From: a bacterium 1XD42-76
GTDB taxonomy: Bacteria > Bacillota > Clostridia > Lachnospirales > Lachnospiraceae
NCBI GenBank assembly: GCA_009917545.1
Contig: QZDW01000005.1
Span: forward strand, 1-64,000
Direction: 5' to 3'
Length of the DNA stretch: 64,000 bases
In this document: piece by piece, positions 1-7,936 of the stretch
Layout of the letters: each line of letters starts with the position of its first letter
Numbering within the stretch: the stretch's first letter is position 1
The notes under the pieces: model-generated
Told to the model about the DNA's origin: nothing
Database searches by the model: none
The model's input: the letters and a program-made list of their open reading frames with translations, nothing else
Made by a program: the position numbers and the translations under genes

Positions 1-121
1 ATTGGCATAGGTATTTTTCTTACGCAGAAATTTTGCCATTTTGCGTCAAAAATCATTGGTAAGTGGCCTAACATATCAAGCCCTAACTCGTCATAGCTTG
101 TCAGGTCACGCAGTTCCTTGA
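1..121 (-). pseudogene. 3' exon of a VirD4/TraG-type conjugal coupling protein fragment
   Basis: The minus-strand frame is open to the window edge and reads KELRDLTSYDELGLDMLG followed by a less typical tail. Joined to the 5' exon at 2911-2980 across the group II intron, the frame gives ARLAPFDIKELRDLTSYDE. This resembles the segment of VirD4/TraG coupling ATPases (DNA pumps of type IV secretion in conjugative elements) that usually reads RLAPFxIxxVxxLxxxDExxLDxLG. The conserved 'GDRKTALF' continuation expected after LDxLG is not visible, so the gene seems to have been broken before or after intron insertion. Family assignment is from motif memory; the splice junction is from intron-end comparison. 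Confidence 0.5.
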
Positions 122-205
122 ATAGCGATAGGTAATCCTTTGATGTTATCTCCAGATTTTCCCCCGCCCTAAACCGGGCGTGAACCTTTCAGCTCACCCG
201 GCTTG
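122..205 (-). ncRNA. Group II intron domains V and VI
   Basis: On the minus strand, AAGCCGGGTGAGCTGAAAGGTTCACGCCCGGTTT (171-204) folds into the 34-nt domain V hairpin with its GAAA-type loop. The following GGGGGAAAATC...GGATTACCTATCGCTAT fits a short domain VI ending in AT, the usual AY 3' end. This is the catalytic core of the ribozyme. Confidence 0.8.
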
Positions 206-231
206 CCATCAGGAACAGATTTTATTTCATC

Positions 232-2136
232 TCAATAACTCTCAACGTGGACAAGGCTTCTTAACTTATTGAGTTTTTCTTTCTGCTTTTGGTCAAGGCC
301 TAGGATTTCCATATACTTTCTGATAATATCAGGGTTTGTGGCATGAATCAGATGATGTACATCTTCACATACCAACACCAGATTTTGATAGTTGTCCTTG
401 CCGCCTAAATACCGTGGCACTTTGTGATGGCAATGAATATCGCCAATAGAAAGCACTTTGCCAGATACGGCACATTTTCCCATTTGGGCCGAATATAGTG
501 AAAGCCTGTTATCGTTGTATTCGATAGTACGGTATAGAACCGGGTTCCTCATCAGGTAATGAAGAACCGTCATATCGATTCTGTCCAGATTCTTATGGAT
601 TTCGGCTCTGCCCTCGGGCGTATAAGAATTGATTTTGCGGTTCATGGACTTTGGGGGCTTGTGCCGTATGTAACCTACCGGGACAACTGCGTGTCCGGCT
701 ACATATCGGAGCTGTTTGCTCTTCCCATACCGTTCCCTGATAACTTTTGGGACTTCACACGGAAGTTTCCTTTTCCTGACCTGTTTTGCAGTTTTAACCC
801 GTTCTTTCAGTCTTGCCCGCAGGCTCTTGTGGACAGATAAGGCGAATGGCGTAAGGTCGTCGCAGACCTTGGTGGCTAATTGATAGTAGTCATGGATTCC
901 CATTACATAAACGTTGTAGCGGCAAATCGCCTGATATTCAGTACGCTTGCCTTGTGACGGGAACTCAATGTCGTAAATCAGCCGTTTTAAGTTTGGTTTT
1001 ATTTTCGCGATAGATTTCTCTCTGATATGGCTCTCCACTACATATTTGGTGCGTCCGTCGCTCCGTTTCCCACGGGGGATAACCTTTAGCTTGAAACCGA
1101 GAAACTCTGAATACTGCTCTTTCAGGTTAATCACCTTCGATTTTTCAGGGCTGATTTCAAGAGCGAGCCTTTCATGGAGCCAGCTTTTGGTTGCGTGGAA
1201 TAGCTTCACTGCATTTTGATAGCTGTTTGTAAATATCTTAAAATCATCAGCATATCGGACGCAGGTAACTTCTTTCAGTTTTGTCCTCCGCAGTGCGGAA
1301 AACTTATGGCTTTTACTCACGCTTCCATTCGGATTGACTGTTTCCTTATACGGGAACTCTGTCGGTATTTCTTCCCATTGACTGGCAAGCCACCAATCTA
1401 ATTCATTCAGAACTACATTGGAGAGCAGGGGCGAGATAATACCGCCCTGCGGCGTCCCGACTTCCGGGAATCCAATCCCGGCCACCTCCGCTTTTAACAT
1501 AGCGGATAGGATACAGAGCAGCTTTTTGTCATGGATTCCCATTGTCCAGAGCTGTTTCAGCAGTTTTCCGTGGTTCGCGTTGTCGAAGAACCCCTTGATG
1601 TCTATATCTACGACATAGTGGAGATTGCTTCTCTGCATATCCTTATGAACCTGAGCGATTGCGTGCTGTTGGTTTCGGTTAGGGCGGAATCCATAGCTAT
1701 GGTCGTGGAATTTCGCCTCACATATCGGCTCCATGACCTGCAATACGCACTGTTGTATCAGCCTGTCCATAATTGTCGGTATTCCAAGCGGGCGTTTCTT
1801 TGTTGGGTCATTTCCTTTCGGAATCTCTACCCGCCGGACACTTTGCGGAACGTACCAGTCTAACTTGTGCTGTACGGAAGAAATTAGCTGTTCATCAGAG
1901 AGTGCTGATAATTCTGTAATTGTTTTTCCATCTGTGCCGGGTGTCATGCTCCCATGATTTTTCTTGATGTTGCGGTATGCCAGCCGTATATTTTCGGGCA
2001 ATGCAATGATTTCAACCAGATGTTTGAAAACTTTACCCTTACTGCTGTCGGCGTACAGCTTATCTTGAATTTCCTGAAAGTCATAATACTCGGCGTGCCT
2101 TAACTTATCTTTCTTTTGTGCCTTTCCTGTTGCCAT
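232..2136 (-). CDS. ltrA: Group II intron-encoded reverse transcriptase/maturase
   Basis: This 634-residue protein copies the intron RNA into DNA and helps it splice. Domains in order are: an N-terminal RT-0 region, the fingers/palm reverse transcriptase with the catalytic YADD box (context CVRYADDFKIF, near residue 300), and GTPQGGIISPLLSN (RT motif 4). A thumb/maturase X domain follows, then a C-terminal HNH endonuclease (CAVSGK...HCHHKVPRYLGG...CEDVHHLIH). All motifs and full length are present, so it should be active. It lies in intron domain IV; the ATG (MATGKAQKKDK) follows AAGTGAGGACAAGTAACCGACT. The HNH domain implies target-primed retrohoming into DNA. Confidence 0.95.
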   Translation of the reverse strand: MATGKAQKKDKLRHAEYYDFQEIQDKLYADSSKGKVFKHLVEIIALPENIRLAYRNIKKNHGSMTPGTDGKTITELSALSDEQLISSVQHKLDWYVPQSVRRVEIPKGNDPTKKRPLGIPTIMDRLIQQCVLQVMEPICEAKFHDHSYGFRPNRNQQHAIAQVHKDMQRSNLHYVVDIDIKGFFDNANHGKLLKQLWTMGIHDKKLLCILSAMLKAEVAGIGFPEVGTPQGGIISPLLSNVVLNELDWWLASQWEEIPTEFPYKETVNPNGSVSKSHKFSALRRTKLKEVTCVRYADDFKIFTNSYQNAVKLFHATKSWLHERLALEISPEKSKVINLKEQYSEFLGFKLKVIPRGKRSDGRTKYVVESHIREKSIAKIKPNLKRLIYDIEFPSQGKRTEYQAICRYNVYVMGIHDYYQLATKVCDDLTPFALSVHKSLRARLKERVKTAKQVRKRKLPCEVPKVIRERYGKSKQLRYVAGHAVVPVGYIRHKPPKSMNRKINSYTPEGRAEIHKNLDRIDMTVLHYLMRNPVLYRTIEYNDNRLSLYSAQMGKCAVSGKVLSIGDIHCHHKVPRYLGGKDNYQNLVLVCEDVHHLIHATNPDIIRKYMEILGLDQKQKEKLNKLRSLVHVESY

Positions 2137-2910
2137 AGTCGGTTACTTGTCCTCACTTTCGTTTGGATTTTCGCCTTTCTTAGTCCTACTCGAACCTATT
2201 TGTGTTTATTGATTATGATTTTATTTCTGTTCCTGACTACAGCCCGTCCCTCCACCGCTTACTTTGTTCACGGCTTCACAGGTAGCATGGCTGCTCTTTC
2301 CTCCCGGATTAAGAACGGTTATACCGCACCTCCCATAAGGGCGACACGATTTTCCCGTTCAGTGCTTCATCGTGCGTATCCACTCCACATCCGGGGCTTT
2401 CCACGTTCCGATATTCCTATCTGTGCATAATACCCTTAACCCTGCCCTTTAGGCCTGTATGCTTGATGATGCCTGTAACACCATAGGGAATTTCATATCG
2501 ACAAATCTTACTTTCCCCCACATACGCCGTTTTCACGGATATGGCATTTCTGCCATATCCCGTTATAGACCTGTACATTCGGGCTTTTGTCAGCGGTAGT
2601 CAGCCGCATTCTCGACATAGGTACTTTATAGACCTCCGGCCTAACACCCCCGGCCACCTCTGGCTCGGTTTTGCTTTATCCCCAAAAGGGACAGTCGCAG
2701 GTGCAGACAGCCGACTTCAGCGTGCTGTGTCAGTTGTGGGAAATACGTCCCGTTTCTTCCAACGCAGTATCAAGGGAAGCGTTTCAGGGCGTTACCCCGT
2801 CATTCCACTTCTCGGAATATCAGTTAGAAAGGCTGTTGCCTTTCCGTCACTTTTACCTCTTTGCAGGAAAATCCTACGCAAAGTTTATATGCGACAACGT
2901 GTCGCTGCAC

Positions 2911-2980
2911 TGTCAAAGGGGGCTAAACGTGCGCCACAGCTAATCAAGATGCTTTTCGCTGTCTTGCCGGAGACAAATCG
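2911..2980 (-). pseudogene. 5' exon remnant of the VirD4/TraG-type gene
   Basis: The open frame reads VSGKTAKSILISCGARLAPFD and ends one base into an isoleucine codon completed by the 3' exon. KTAKSILIS-G-RLAPF is typical of VirD4/TraG coupling proteins of clostridial conjugative elements. A TGA lies just upstream (2981-2983) and no start codon with a ribosome binding site is visible. The host gene was therefore already truncated here, next to the AbrB/PIN promoter. Confidence 0.5.
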
Positions 2981-3055
2981 TCAAGGACTTTTTAATCAAT
3001 TTCACAAAAAATTCACATTTCCAATGTCTGATAAAGCCCATTCCATGAATTTCAT

Positions 3056-3106
3056 TTGATTTTTCTTTGGCAGTCGCATATAATGTAAGTAGGGAAATCC
3101 CTACTT
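3056..3106 (+). promoter_or_regulatory. Promoter and operator of the AbrB/PIN operon
   Basis: TTGATT (3056-3061), a 17-nt spacer and TATAAT (3079-3084) form a good vegetative promoter. Immediately downstream, AAGTAGGGAAATCCCTACTT (3087-3106) is a perfect 9-bp inverted repeat with a 2-nt centre. Its place over the start site suggests autorepression by the antitoxin, the usual design of such operons; that role is inferred. Confidence 0.7.
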
Positions 3107-3130
3107 TCCATATTTCAGGAGGTGAAAGAT

Positions 3131-3406
3131 ATGTTAGCAAATGCTTTTGTTGACAACGCAAAGGTCATGGCCAAAGGGCAGGTCACAATCCCAAAAGATG
3201 TCCGTGAAGTGCTTGGTGTGGCAAGCGGAGACCGCATTTCTTTTATTGTGGAGGGCGGCACTGTCCGTATCGTTAATTCGGCTGTCTATGCCATGCAGAT
3301 GCTCCAGGGGGAAATGGCAGGCGAAGCAGAACGGGCTGGTCTCACATCTGACGATGATGTTATGGCACTTGTAAAAGAATTGAGAAATGAGGACGAAAAC
3401 GTATGA
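3131..3406 (+). CDS. AbrB/SpoVT-family antitoxin
   Basis: A 91-residue protein with a swapped-hairpin AbrB DNA-binding domain in the first half (AKGQVTIPKDVREVLGVASGDRI). It should bind and neutralise the PIN toxin encoded next and repress its own promoter. AGGAGG at 3116-3121 sits 9 nt before this ATG, favouring it over the GTG at 3122. It overlaps the toxin gene by 4 nt (ATGA), so translation is coupled. Confidence 0.9.
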   Translation: MLANAFVDNAKVMAKGQVTIPKDVREVLGVASGDRISFIVEGGTVRIVNSAVYAMQMLQGEMAGEAERAGLTSDDDVMALVKELRNEDENV

Positions 3407-3807
3407 GGGTTCTGATTGATACGAATGTCCTCATATCTGCGGCATTGAGTGCAAACGGTGTTCCCTATCGGGCTTATGTAAAAGCAGCCTCTTATCCTAA
3501 CCACGGATTGATCTGTGAGCAGAATGTGGACGAAATGAAACGGATATTCAATAAAAAATTCCCCAAACGTCTGGCGGCATTGGACAAATTTCTTTCAATA
3601 GCCTTACTGACGATGGAATTAGTACCCATCCCGACAGACGAAAACACGTCGGAATCACAGGTCAGGGATGCAGATGACCGTCCCATTTTAAGGGCGGCGA
3701 TTGCGGCAAAGGCTGATGTCCTGCTCACCGGCGACAAGGATTTTCTGGAATCAGGTTTGGAGAATCCAATGATTATGACACCGGCTGAATTTCTTGGCAT
3801 GGAATAA
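3403..3807 (+). CDS. PIN-domain toxin (putative RNase)
   Basis: A 134-residue PIN protein, about the family length. It begins MRVLIDTNVLISAAL, supplying the first acidic metal ligand (D in LIDTNV). Further acidic positions occur around DADDRPILRAA and at LLTGDKDFLE near the C-terminus. Such proteins cleave RNA (tRNA, rRNA or mRNA) unless held by the cognate antitoxin, here the AbrB-type partner. A strong terminator follows directly, closing a two-gene unit. Confidence 0.9.
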   Translation: MRVLIDTNVLISAALSANGVPYRAYVKAASYPNHGLICEQNVDEMKRIFNKKFPKRLAALDKFLSIALLTMELVPIPTDENTSESQVRDADDRPILRAAIAAKADVLLTGDKDFLESGLENPMIMTPAEFLGME

Positions 3808-3822
3808 AAACAGCATTGTATG

Positions 3823-3863
3823 GCAGGGCCGGAAACTGTAACAGCTTCCGGCCCTGTCCTTTT
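3823..3863 (+). terminator. Rho-independent terminator of the toxin-antitoxin unit
   Basis: GGCAGGGCCGGAA and TTCCGGCCCTGTC pair around the loop ACTGTAACAGC, followed by CTTTT. The T-run overlaps the 3' end of the convergent tnpW gene. Confidence 0.85.
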
Positions 3864-4053
3864 ACATCTGCTGTATCTCATTTTTCAGCATACGCTTGAT
3901 CTTGTCGCTCATGGTCTCCGTGCTGGTCTTACTGAAATGAATCCGCACGATATAGGTGGTGCGGCCTATCTTCTTCACCAGTGCGGGCGGGTTCTCTGCC
4001 CCGGCTGTTGCCGTGGTGTCTGCTACATTCTGGATATTTTTCTCGCTGCTCAT
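3862..4053 (-). CDS. TnpW-like transposon-encoded protein
   Basis: A 63-residue protein ending KKIGRTTYIVRIHFSKTSTETMSDKIKRMLKNE, the conserved core of TnpW proteins found in Tn4451-type elements next to serine recombinases. Function is not known to me. The ATG at 4053 is preceded by GGAAAGGAG at good spacing, so the longer upstream start is less likely. A homologous, broken copy lies at 12797-12974. Confidence 0.8.
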   Translation of the reverse strand: MSSEKNIQNVADTTATAGAENPPALVKKIGRTTYIVRIHFSKTSTETMSDKIKRMLKNEIQQM

Positions 4054-4123
4054 GGTATCATGCTCCTTTCCCGGACAGTCCACTGATAGGTATGGGGATT
4101 GCCCTTGCTGCTGTTTTCAGGTT

Positions 4124-4981
4124 TCATTTCGGGGAGACAATCCCCCTCGCCGCCTCTTTGGTAGCTGCCGCCTTTTCTTCCCGGAAGTTTCTGCCGGAGA
4201 AAAGGACAGGGGCGCACCGCTCCATGATACGGTCATAGATTCTGGCGTGGGCCAGGTCGGGCGGATTTTTGATCTCTTCCAGTTTCAGGTTGGTCGTGAC
4301 GATTAGCGGCTTCCTGCTCCTGTACTGGCTGTCAATGACAAGGAACATCTGCTCCAACGCATACCCGGTATTGCGCTCCACGCCCAGGTCGTCCAGGATC
4401 AAAAGGCTGTAATCGTCAAGGGCGGAGATAAACGCCGCCCGGTCCTCGGCAAACATCCCGGTCAGCCGGTTCAGGATAGAGGGGATATTCGTCATGAGCA
4501 CCGGTACATCCTGGTCGATTAGGGCATTGGCAATACATCCGGCAAAGAAGGATTTTCCCGTCCCCACGTCACCGAAGAGTAGAAGGCCGGTATTCTCCCG
4601 GTATGCCTCCTTCCAGTTTTCCACATAGGCACGGGCTTTCTCCATGAGCGGGTTCTGCCCGTTGTCATTGGCAAAAGTGAAGTCATGGAGATAGCGATCC
4701 TGCAGGCCCTGCGCCCTCCTGCGCCGGATGCTCTCCATGAGCGCCCTCTGTTCCTCGGCGGCCTTCCTCTGCTTTTCGGCCTCCTGCTGGCAGGGGCAGA
4801 CACAGCGGGGCATGAGGTAGCTGTGCCGGAGCGGGGCGGGGAGGACGGTCTGCCGCCTCCCTCCGCATTTCTTACAGTGGATAAGACTGTCAGAATGGTC
4901 TATGTATTCGTCCTCCGATAATTCCGTACCTCCGGCGGCTTTGTCAATAAATACCCGGACAGCCTCGTTGATCTCAATCAT
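4124..4981 (-). CDS. DnaC/IstB-like AAA+ ATPase (helicase-loader type)
   Basis: An AAA+ protein of about 285 residues. The N-terminal third holds a cysteine cluster (HCKKCGG...PRCVCPCQQE), probably a zinc site, followed by a charged helix. The ATPase has Walker A GDVGTGKS, Walker B LLILDDLG and sensor-1 VTTNL. Such DnaC-like proteins load a helicase for replication of mobile elements. The start MIEINEAVRV is chosen because upstream codons lie within the truncated DUF1016 gene; no strong ribosome binding site is visible, so the true N-terminus may have been lost at the junction. Confidence 0.8.
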   Translation of the reverse strand: MIEINEAVRVFIDKAAGGTELSEDEYIDHSDSLIHCKKCGGRRQTVLPAPLRHSYLMPRCVCPCQQEAEKQRKAAEEQRALMESIRRRRAQGLQDRYLHDFTFANDNGQNPLMEKARAYVENWKEAYRENTGLLLFGDVGTGKSFFAGCIANALIDQDVPVLMTNIPSILNRLTGMFAEDRAAFISALDDYSLLILDDLGVERNTGYALEQMFLVIDSQYRSRKPLIVTTNLKLEEIKNPPDLAHARIYDRIMERCAPVLFSGRNFREEKAAATKEAARGIVSPK

Positions 4982-5582
4982 ATGGAGTATGTAAAATATC
5001 TTGCGGTTTTTGCGGAACAGCTCCTTCATTTGCCAGCCTCATCACATCATTTTTATCTCTGCTTAATGCAAGCCTTTCATACAAGCTAGAATGAAATTGT
5101 CTTTTTAAAGTATTTACATTCCAATTCGAGCGTATCGCCTCGTTCTCATAAAAATCTCTTTCATCCCTGTTTTCTATACGCATAAGCACTTGATAATGCG
5201 TCCAACTGAGTTTAAAAGGTAGATTGTTATATGCCATTTCCAATTGTCCAATTCCCGACTGGATAATTTCATCTTCCCTGTCTTTATATGCCACATAAAA
5301 CTGCCGCATCCCTGCCACATTGCTTCTTGAAAAACCTCTACCATATTCTTCTGTCAGATATGCTGACAAAGAATCTACTATTTTAGCTCCATATTTTGCT
5401 CTTTCAGAGCCTTGTTGTTCCTGTTCAACAATATATCTCCCCAGCAAAAAACTTGTGAGTACCGTAATTGCATTTGCCATTTGTCCCATATTGTTTCTGG
5501 CACTATCAATTAACTTCTTTGATTTATCATATAAAGTCTGAAATTCTTTATTATCTATCATTTCCTTTTTTTCATTCTTCAC
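4974..5582 (-). pseudogene. DUF1016/YhcG-type nuclease gene, C-terminally truncated
   Basis: The 202 residues match the N-terminal DUF1016 winged-helix half (LLGRYIVEQEQQG, YGRGFSRSNVAGMRQFY, LSWTHYQVLMRIEN, FYENEAIRSNWNVNTLKRQ). It stops at QKPQDILHTPYD, exactly where the PD-(D/E)XK nuclease half of YhcG-type proteins should begin. The next bases are the start of the DnaC-like gene, so the nuclease domain was removed by a recombination event. The remaining protein would lack catalysis. Start is GTG at 5582 or ATG seven codons later. Confidence 0.75.
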
Positions 5583-5608
5583 TCTTGCACTTCCAAATAG
5601 TATCTTAA

Positions 5609-5764
5609 CTATACATAGTTAGTATTATATGATAGCTTTAGATAAGCAACACAAGCATTGAAATTATATATCTCTTTTTCGGCTAAGCATTCCAAATATC
5701 TTTCAGTTGTTCGGAAATTCCGAACAACTGATTTGTCCTCTAATGTTTTCTTATTAAACAAATT
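5609..5764 (-). pseudogene. Possible RhuM-family gene fragment
   Basis: The frame reads LFNKKTLEDKSVVRNFRTTERYLECLAEKEIYNF. SVVRNFRTT resembles the conserved 'SVVRKFRTTA' stretch of RhuM (virulence-associated) proteins, followed by a tail that no longer fits. No start codon belongs to it clearly. Together with the adjacent DUF1016 fragment it suggests a decayed defence or virulence cassette in the gap between 5583 and 5896. Confidence 0.3.
5704..5730. repeat. 27-nt perfect palindrome
   Basis: CAGTTGTTCGGAA, a single central A, then TTCCGAACAACTG. It lies inside the RhuM-like fragment, where it encodes SVVRNFRTT, so it may be a coding coincidence of that family rather than an operator. Confidence 0.6.
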
Positions 5765-5896
5765 CCTTTGTATCCCCACACCCCACATCAACCACCGCCG
5801 AAACCTCAAAATACTTCTCTATCCTCTTATTCCGATTCCCCGCTTCATCTTCTACAAACACAAAATGCCTGTAAAACTGCTTAAAATAAAGGATTT

Positions 5897-7339
5897 CTAG
5901 ATATGTTTCCTTTGTATCAACACCACACATTCTGTATGATACGTCCCCGGAAACATATCCACACAGCACACCTTCACCACCCGATACCCATACTCTCTAA
6001 GTACCACCAAATCTCTCGCCAAACTCGTCGGCTTACAGCTGATATAGACCATCCTTTCCGCCCCCAGCCCCGTACCTGGTGCTGCAATTTTAGGCAGAGC
6101 TTTCGGATGGATACCATCTCTCGGCGGATCCAGGACAATCAGATCCGGGCGTCTCTCCAGCCCGTCGATCACCTTCAGCACATCCCCTGCGATAAACTCG
6201 CAGTTGGCAAGCCCATTGAGGGCGGCATTTTCCCTGGCCGCCTCCACAGCTTCCGGCACAATCTCTACACCCGTCACATGGCTGGCGACCGGGGCCAGAA
6301 TCTGGGCAATCGTACCTGTCCCGCTATATAAATCAAAAATATCGGCGCCTTTCGTATCACCGATGTATCGGCGTACCGTATCATACAGGACTTCTGCCCC
6401 CGGCGAATTCGTCTGAAAGAAGGAAAACGGCGTGATCTTGAATCTCAGCCCCAGAAGCTCCTCGTAAATGGCATCCTGCCCATACAGGATATCTGTCCTG
6501 TCATTTTGGACAACATCCGCCAGGCTGTCGTTTTTTGTGTGCAAAATTCCGGCAAAGCGGCCCTCCAGCGTAAGAGCCAACAGCCGTTCCTTCCAGCCGT
6601 CAAGGAGCTCCGATTCCTTTTTCCCTCCTGCCAGGCTGTTGTCTGTCTGGGTCGTTGTGATGAGATCAGCCAAAATCTCCCCTGTCTTTACCGCACGACG
6701 CACCAAAAGGTGTCTCAGATAGCCTGTATGCTGCATTTTTTTCAGGAATGGCGTCCCGTTTTCACGGAAATAATCCAGCGTCTCCGTAAGGATTTTTCTA
6801 AAATCCGGATGGATCAGGCGGCAGTGCTCTACAGTTACAATATCGTAAAAACTGCCGCGTTTATGCATCCCCAGAGCCAGAGGGCCGTCCTTTACCTCGT
6901 CACCAAACGTAAACTCCATTTTATTGCGGTATTCAAAAGCCAGAGGGCTTCCCTTAATCCCTTGAAATTCGTACGCCTCCGTTATCACGCGGTCCAGCAG
7001 CGCTTTTACCTGGCTTTCCTTCAGTTTAAGCTGTTCCTCATATGGCAGTGTCTGATACGAGCATCCACCGCATTCTGCCGCATGGACACATTGAGGAACC
7101 GAATACTCATACTCCGAACGCTCCACGACACGCAAAAGCCGTCCCTCGCATTTATCCTTCCTCCGTTTTGTAATCATGACCTCCACGGTCTGTCCCGGCA
7201 GAACGTGTTTGACAATTACCTTTTCATTTTCTATTGTGATGACTCCCTTATCAGGGAAGTCCAGTTTTTCCACGATTCCCGTATAGATTTCTCCCTTTTT
7301 CATTTCCATCTCCATTCCGCTGCCTTCGACTGTCAGCAT
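5897..7339 (-). CDS. rlmD: 23S rRNA (uracil-C5)-methyltransferase, RlmD/RumA family
   Basis: A 480-residue TrmA-family enzyme that methylates a uridine of 23S rRNA using S-adenosylmethionine. It has an N-terminal TRAM RNA-binding domain and a [4Fe-4S] cysteine set CX5CX2C (CVHAAECGGC) with a later Cys in VEHCRLIHP. The SAM site is DLYSGTGTIAQIL, the catalytic base region LDPPRDGIHP, and the nucleophilic cysteine lies in YISCKPTS. It ends MFPGTYHTECVVLIQR as usual for the family. The start may be the internal MEMEMKKGEIYTG rather than MLTVEGSG. Intact chromosomal housekeeping gene. Confidence 0.93.
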   Translation of the reverse strand: MLTVEGSGMEMEMKKGEIYTGIVEKLDFPDKGVITIENEKVIVKHVLPGQTVEVMITKRRKDKCEGRLLRVVERSEYEYSVPQCVHAAECGGCSYQTLPYEEQLKLKESQVKALLDRVITEAYEFQGIKGSPLAFEYRNKMEFTFGDEVKDGPLALGMHKRGSFYDIVTVEHCRLIHPDFRKILTETLDYFRENGTPFLKKMQHTGYLRHLLVRRAVKTGEILADLITTTQTDNSLAGGKKESELLDGWKERLLALTLEGRFAGILHTKNDSLADVVQNDRTDILYGQDAIYEELLGLRFKITPFSFFQTNSPGAEVLYDTVRRYIGDTKGADIFDLYSGTGTIAQILAPVASHVTGVEIVPEAVEAARENAALNGLANCEFIAGDVLKVIDGLERRPDLIVLDPPRDGIHPKALPKIAAPGTGLGAERMVYISCKPTSLARDLVVLREYGYRVVKVCCVDMFPGTYHTECVVLIQRKHI

Positions 7340-7410
7340 AAATTGTAATGAAAGTTCCGCTTTCTCTCACACTGCTCTCCGCATGGCTACGTACACTGAT
7401 CTCATTTCGT

Positions 7411-7446
7411 AAAAAAAGAAGCTGCGCAGGCATCCCTGCCGCAGCC
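7411..7446 (-). terminator. Rho-independent terminator after the acidic membrane protein gene
   Basis: On the minus strand GGCTGCGGCAGGGATGCCTGCGCAGCTTCTTTTTTT forms a GC-rich stem-loop with a T-tract, just downstream of the stop at 7472. Confidence 0.85.
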
Positions 7447-7471
7447 TCTCTCCCTCATCTGCACGATCTGA

Positions 7472-7816
7472 TTATTCCTCGGTCGCTTCTTCCTCAGCCG
7501 GCTCCTCTTTCTTCTCCTCTTCGGACTTTTTCGGAGTCTCTTCTTCCTCATCTTCAAAGAAATCATCATCGAAGTCGTCCTCGAAATCGTCCTCAAAGTC
7601 CTCAAGATAATCCGGTGTAAAGAAGCGGTATACGCCATAAGCGATCGCCGCAACAGCAGCTACTGCACCGATCACAGCCAGTATCCAGAGGATACATGTT
7701 TTTTTCTTTTCTTCTTCTTCCTTTTTATGAAGCAGCTCATTCAGCTTGGAAGCATTCATCAGCTCTTCCATCTTCTTATTAAATGCTTCCTTTCCCATCA
7801 TATCAAACTTATTCAT
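7472..7816 (-). CDS. Single-span membrane protein with acidic C-terminal tail
   Basis: About 114 residues. An N-terminal amphipathic part (MNKFDMMGKEAFNKKMEELM) and a lysine/glutamate patch precede one membrane segment (ILWILAVIGAVAAVAAIAYGVY). A tail made almost wholly of Asp, Glu and Lys follows, with phased FEDDFEDDFDDDF. Function unknown. Similar small proteins are common in Lachnospiraceae. The start MNKF is favoured by GGAAAGGACG upstream. It has its own terminator and lies between pcrA and rlmD, all on the minus strand. Confidence 0.75.
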   Translation of the reverse strand: MNKFDMMGKEAFNKKMEELMNASKLNELLHKKEEEEKKKTCILWILAVIGAVAAVAAIAYGVYRFFTPDYLEDFEDDFEDDFDDDFFEDEEEETPKKSEEEKKEEPAEEEATEE

Positions 7817-7936
7817 ACCAGCACGTCCTTTCCGGTCCTTCTGAACCAAAAAATATAACTATACTTCATCAGTATAACATTAATTTCACATTTTTACTAT
7901 CCCAATTTTCACATTTTTTATAACTTTTTACAAAGT

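Larger units (their letters stand above)
122..2910 (-). mobile_element. Group II intron with encoded maturase
   Basis: A complete-looking retroelement of about 2.79 kb. The 5' end is placed at GTGCAGCGACACGTTGTCGC (position 2910 reading leftward) and the 3' end at ACCTATCGCTAT (position 122). About 770 nt of non-coding RNA (domains I-III) precede the maturase ORF, and the domain V hairpin follows it. The chosen ends restore one reading frame across the exons (GAC-A joined to TC), which supports them. It lies in a fragment of a conjugation gene, a common home for such introns. Ends are inferred by comparison with the general group II pattern and could be off by a few bases. Confidence 0.8.

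Noticed and set aside
2541-3059. 172-codon open frame on the plus strand
   Set aside because: It lies wholly opposite intron domain I-III and the 5' exon; it has no family resemblance and no ribosome binding site.
5754-5969. 71-codon minus-strand frame ending FEVSAVVDVGCGDTKEFV
   Set aside because: It overlaps the 3' end of rlmD in another frame; the tail looks protein-like but has no start or relatives I can name.
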